A DNA stretch of 15,339 nt from contig PIVQ01000099.1 in assembly GCA_003354055.1 (NCBI GenBank), forward strand, positions 1-15,339. The letters run 5' to 3'. The stretch's first letter is position 1; each line of letters starts with the position of its first letter. The DNA is from Desulfobacteraceae bacterium. Its GTDB lineage: Bacteria; Desulfobacterota; Desulfobacteria; Desulfobacterales; Desulfobacteraceae. A program made the position numbers and the translations under genes. A model generated the notes under the pieces. It searched no databases. It saw only the letters and a program-made list of their open reading frames with translations, and was not told where the DNA came from. Shown here piece by piece: positions 14,931-15,339 of this stretch.

Positions 14931-15339
14931 ATGCTGAAAAAGGGAAAAAAAATATTTGCCCGTATCATTTCAAACTCTGTAAACAAAATTAATTTTGTAA
15001 ACCTGATAAATCAAATCGCCCAGAGTAAAGCAGGCAGCCCCCATCTTGCAAGATACCAGTCTCTTCCCCAGGACTGGACCAACGCGAAAGACATAAGCTC
15101 TCTTGCAGTGGATCTGACCATGGATCAATTGGCCGGTGAGAATGCATCTGCGGAAAGAGGGGAAATAGAGGATCTTATAAAGGAAATTGAAATCCAGTAT
15201 GACCGGGATCTCCACCTTAAGTTCGCTGCGACGGCAAGGGTGATGTTTGACCATCTCTTTGACCACGAGAACCCGGACCTGCCATTTACCTCACCTGACG
15301 GCAGGGAACTTGAACATATTGATACCTTAAAAAAATACC
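14931..15339 (+). CDS. Partial unrecognised gene, open at window end
   Basis: The frame is open from the ATG at 14931 to the window end (136 codons, no stop). GGAGGA lies six bases upstream, the best ribosome binding site on this side of the window. The protein starts MLKKGKKIFARIISNS, has no signal peptide or membrane helix, and continues polar and largely helical (ENASAERGEIEDLIKEIEI, then DRDLHLKFAATARVMFDHLF). A Pro/Asp-rich turn (ENPDLPFTSPDGREL) follows. I do not recognise the family. An antisense frame covering 14970-15266 is judged a shadow. Family 1 copy 3 lies directly upstream, where its promoter or leader would be expected. Confidence 0.75.
   Translation, partial: MLKKGKKIFARIISNSVNKINFVNLINQIAQSKAGSPHLARYQSLPQDWTNAKDISSLAVDLTMDQLAGENASAERGEIEDLIKEIEIQYDRDLHLKFAATARVMFDHLFDHENPDLPFTSPDGRELEHIDTLKKY

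Noticed and set aside
14970..15266. 98-codon minus-strand frame at the right end
   Set aside because: It is antisense to the well-initiated plus-strand frame from 14931, has no ribosome binding site I can see, and its composition has no recognisable domain.

Overview
The window looks like a piece of a sulfate-reducing, Desulfobacterales-type deltaproteobacterial genome. The reasons are moderate GC, many large signalling genes, a multi-haem-lineage style CxxCH sensor kinase, LPP20/OmpA envelope proteins, and numerous short palindromic repeats. This assignment rests on protein style and recollection, not on a marker gene. No rRNA, tRNA, CRISPR array, transposase or integrase is visible.

Layout. 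(1) 1-118 is the first copy of a ~120-bp palindromic repeat, here called family 1, and 168-222 is a separate stem-loop. (2) 239-5795 (+) is a compact, probably co-transcribed trio. It encodes a membrane methyl-accepting chemotaxis protein, a hybrid histidine kinase with a haem-c-type DUF3365/Tll0287-like sensor, and a double-Cache diguanylate cyclase translationally coupled to the kinase through a TAATG overlap. (3) 5813-8958 (-) is a two-component pair: a kinase with a periplasmic solute-binding sensor overlaps a sigma-54-type NtrC-like regulator by 4 bp (GTGA). (4) 9214-10739 (-) is an envelope pair, an LPP20-like lipoprotein followed by an OmpA/MotB-like protein, ending in a clear intrinsic terminator. 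(5) 10954-12177 is a single periplasmic binding-protein-like gene (TIGR02285-like) with its own promoter, bracketed by two same-orientation copies of a second ~118-bp palindromic repeat, family 2. (6) 12174-12716 (-) is a cyclic-nucleotide-binding-fold protein whose stop codon lies inside the family 2 repeat. (7) 12745-14875 holds family 1 copies 2 and 3 in inverted orientation, flanking a small Arg-rich protein gene and a soluble receiver-kinase gene. (8) 14931 to the end is a partial, unrecognised gene.

The genes form a dense sensory island. Several different periplasmic or membrane inputs (Cache, haem/DUF3365, solute-binding) feed chemotaxis, phosphorelay, sigma-54 transcription and c-di-GMP outputs. 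The targets cannot be read from the window. The most unusual signals are the two families of structured ~120-bp repeats placed at gene borders, and a hybrid kinase that has lost the ATP-lid Asp and the receiver Lys while keeping its phospho-acceptor His.
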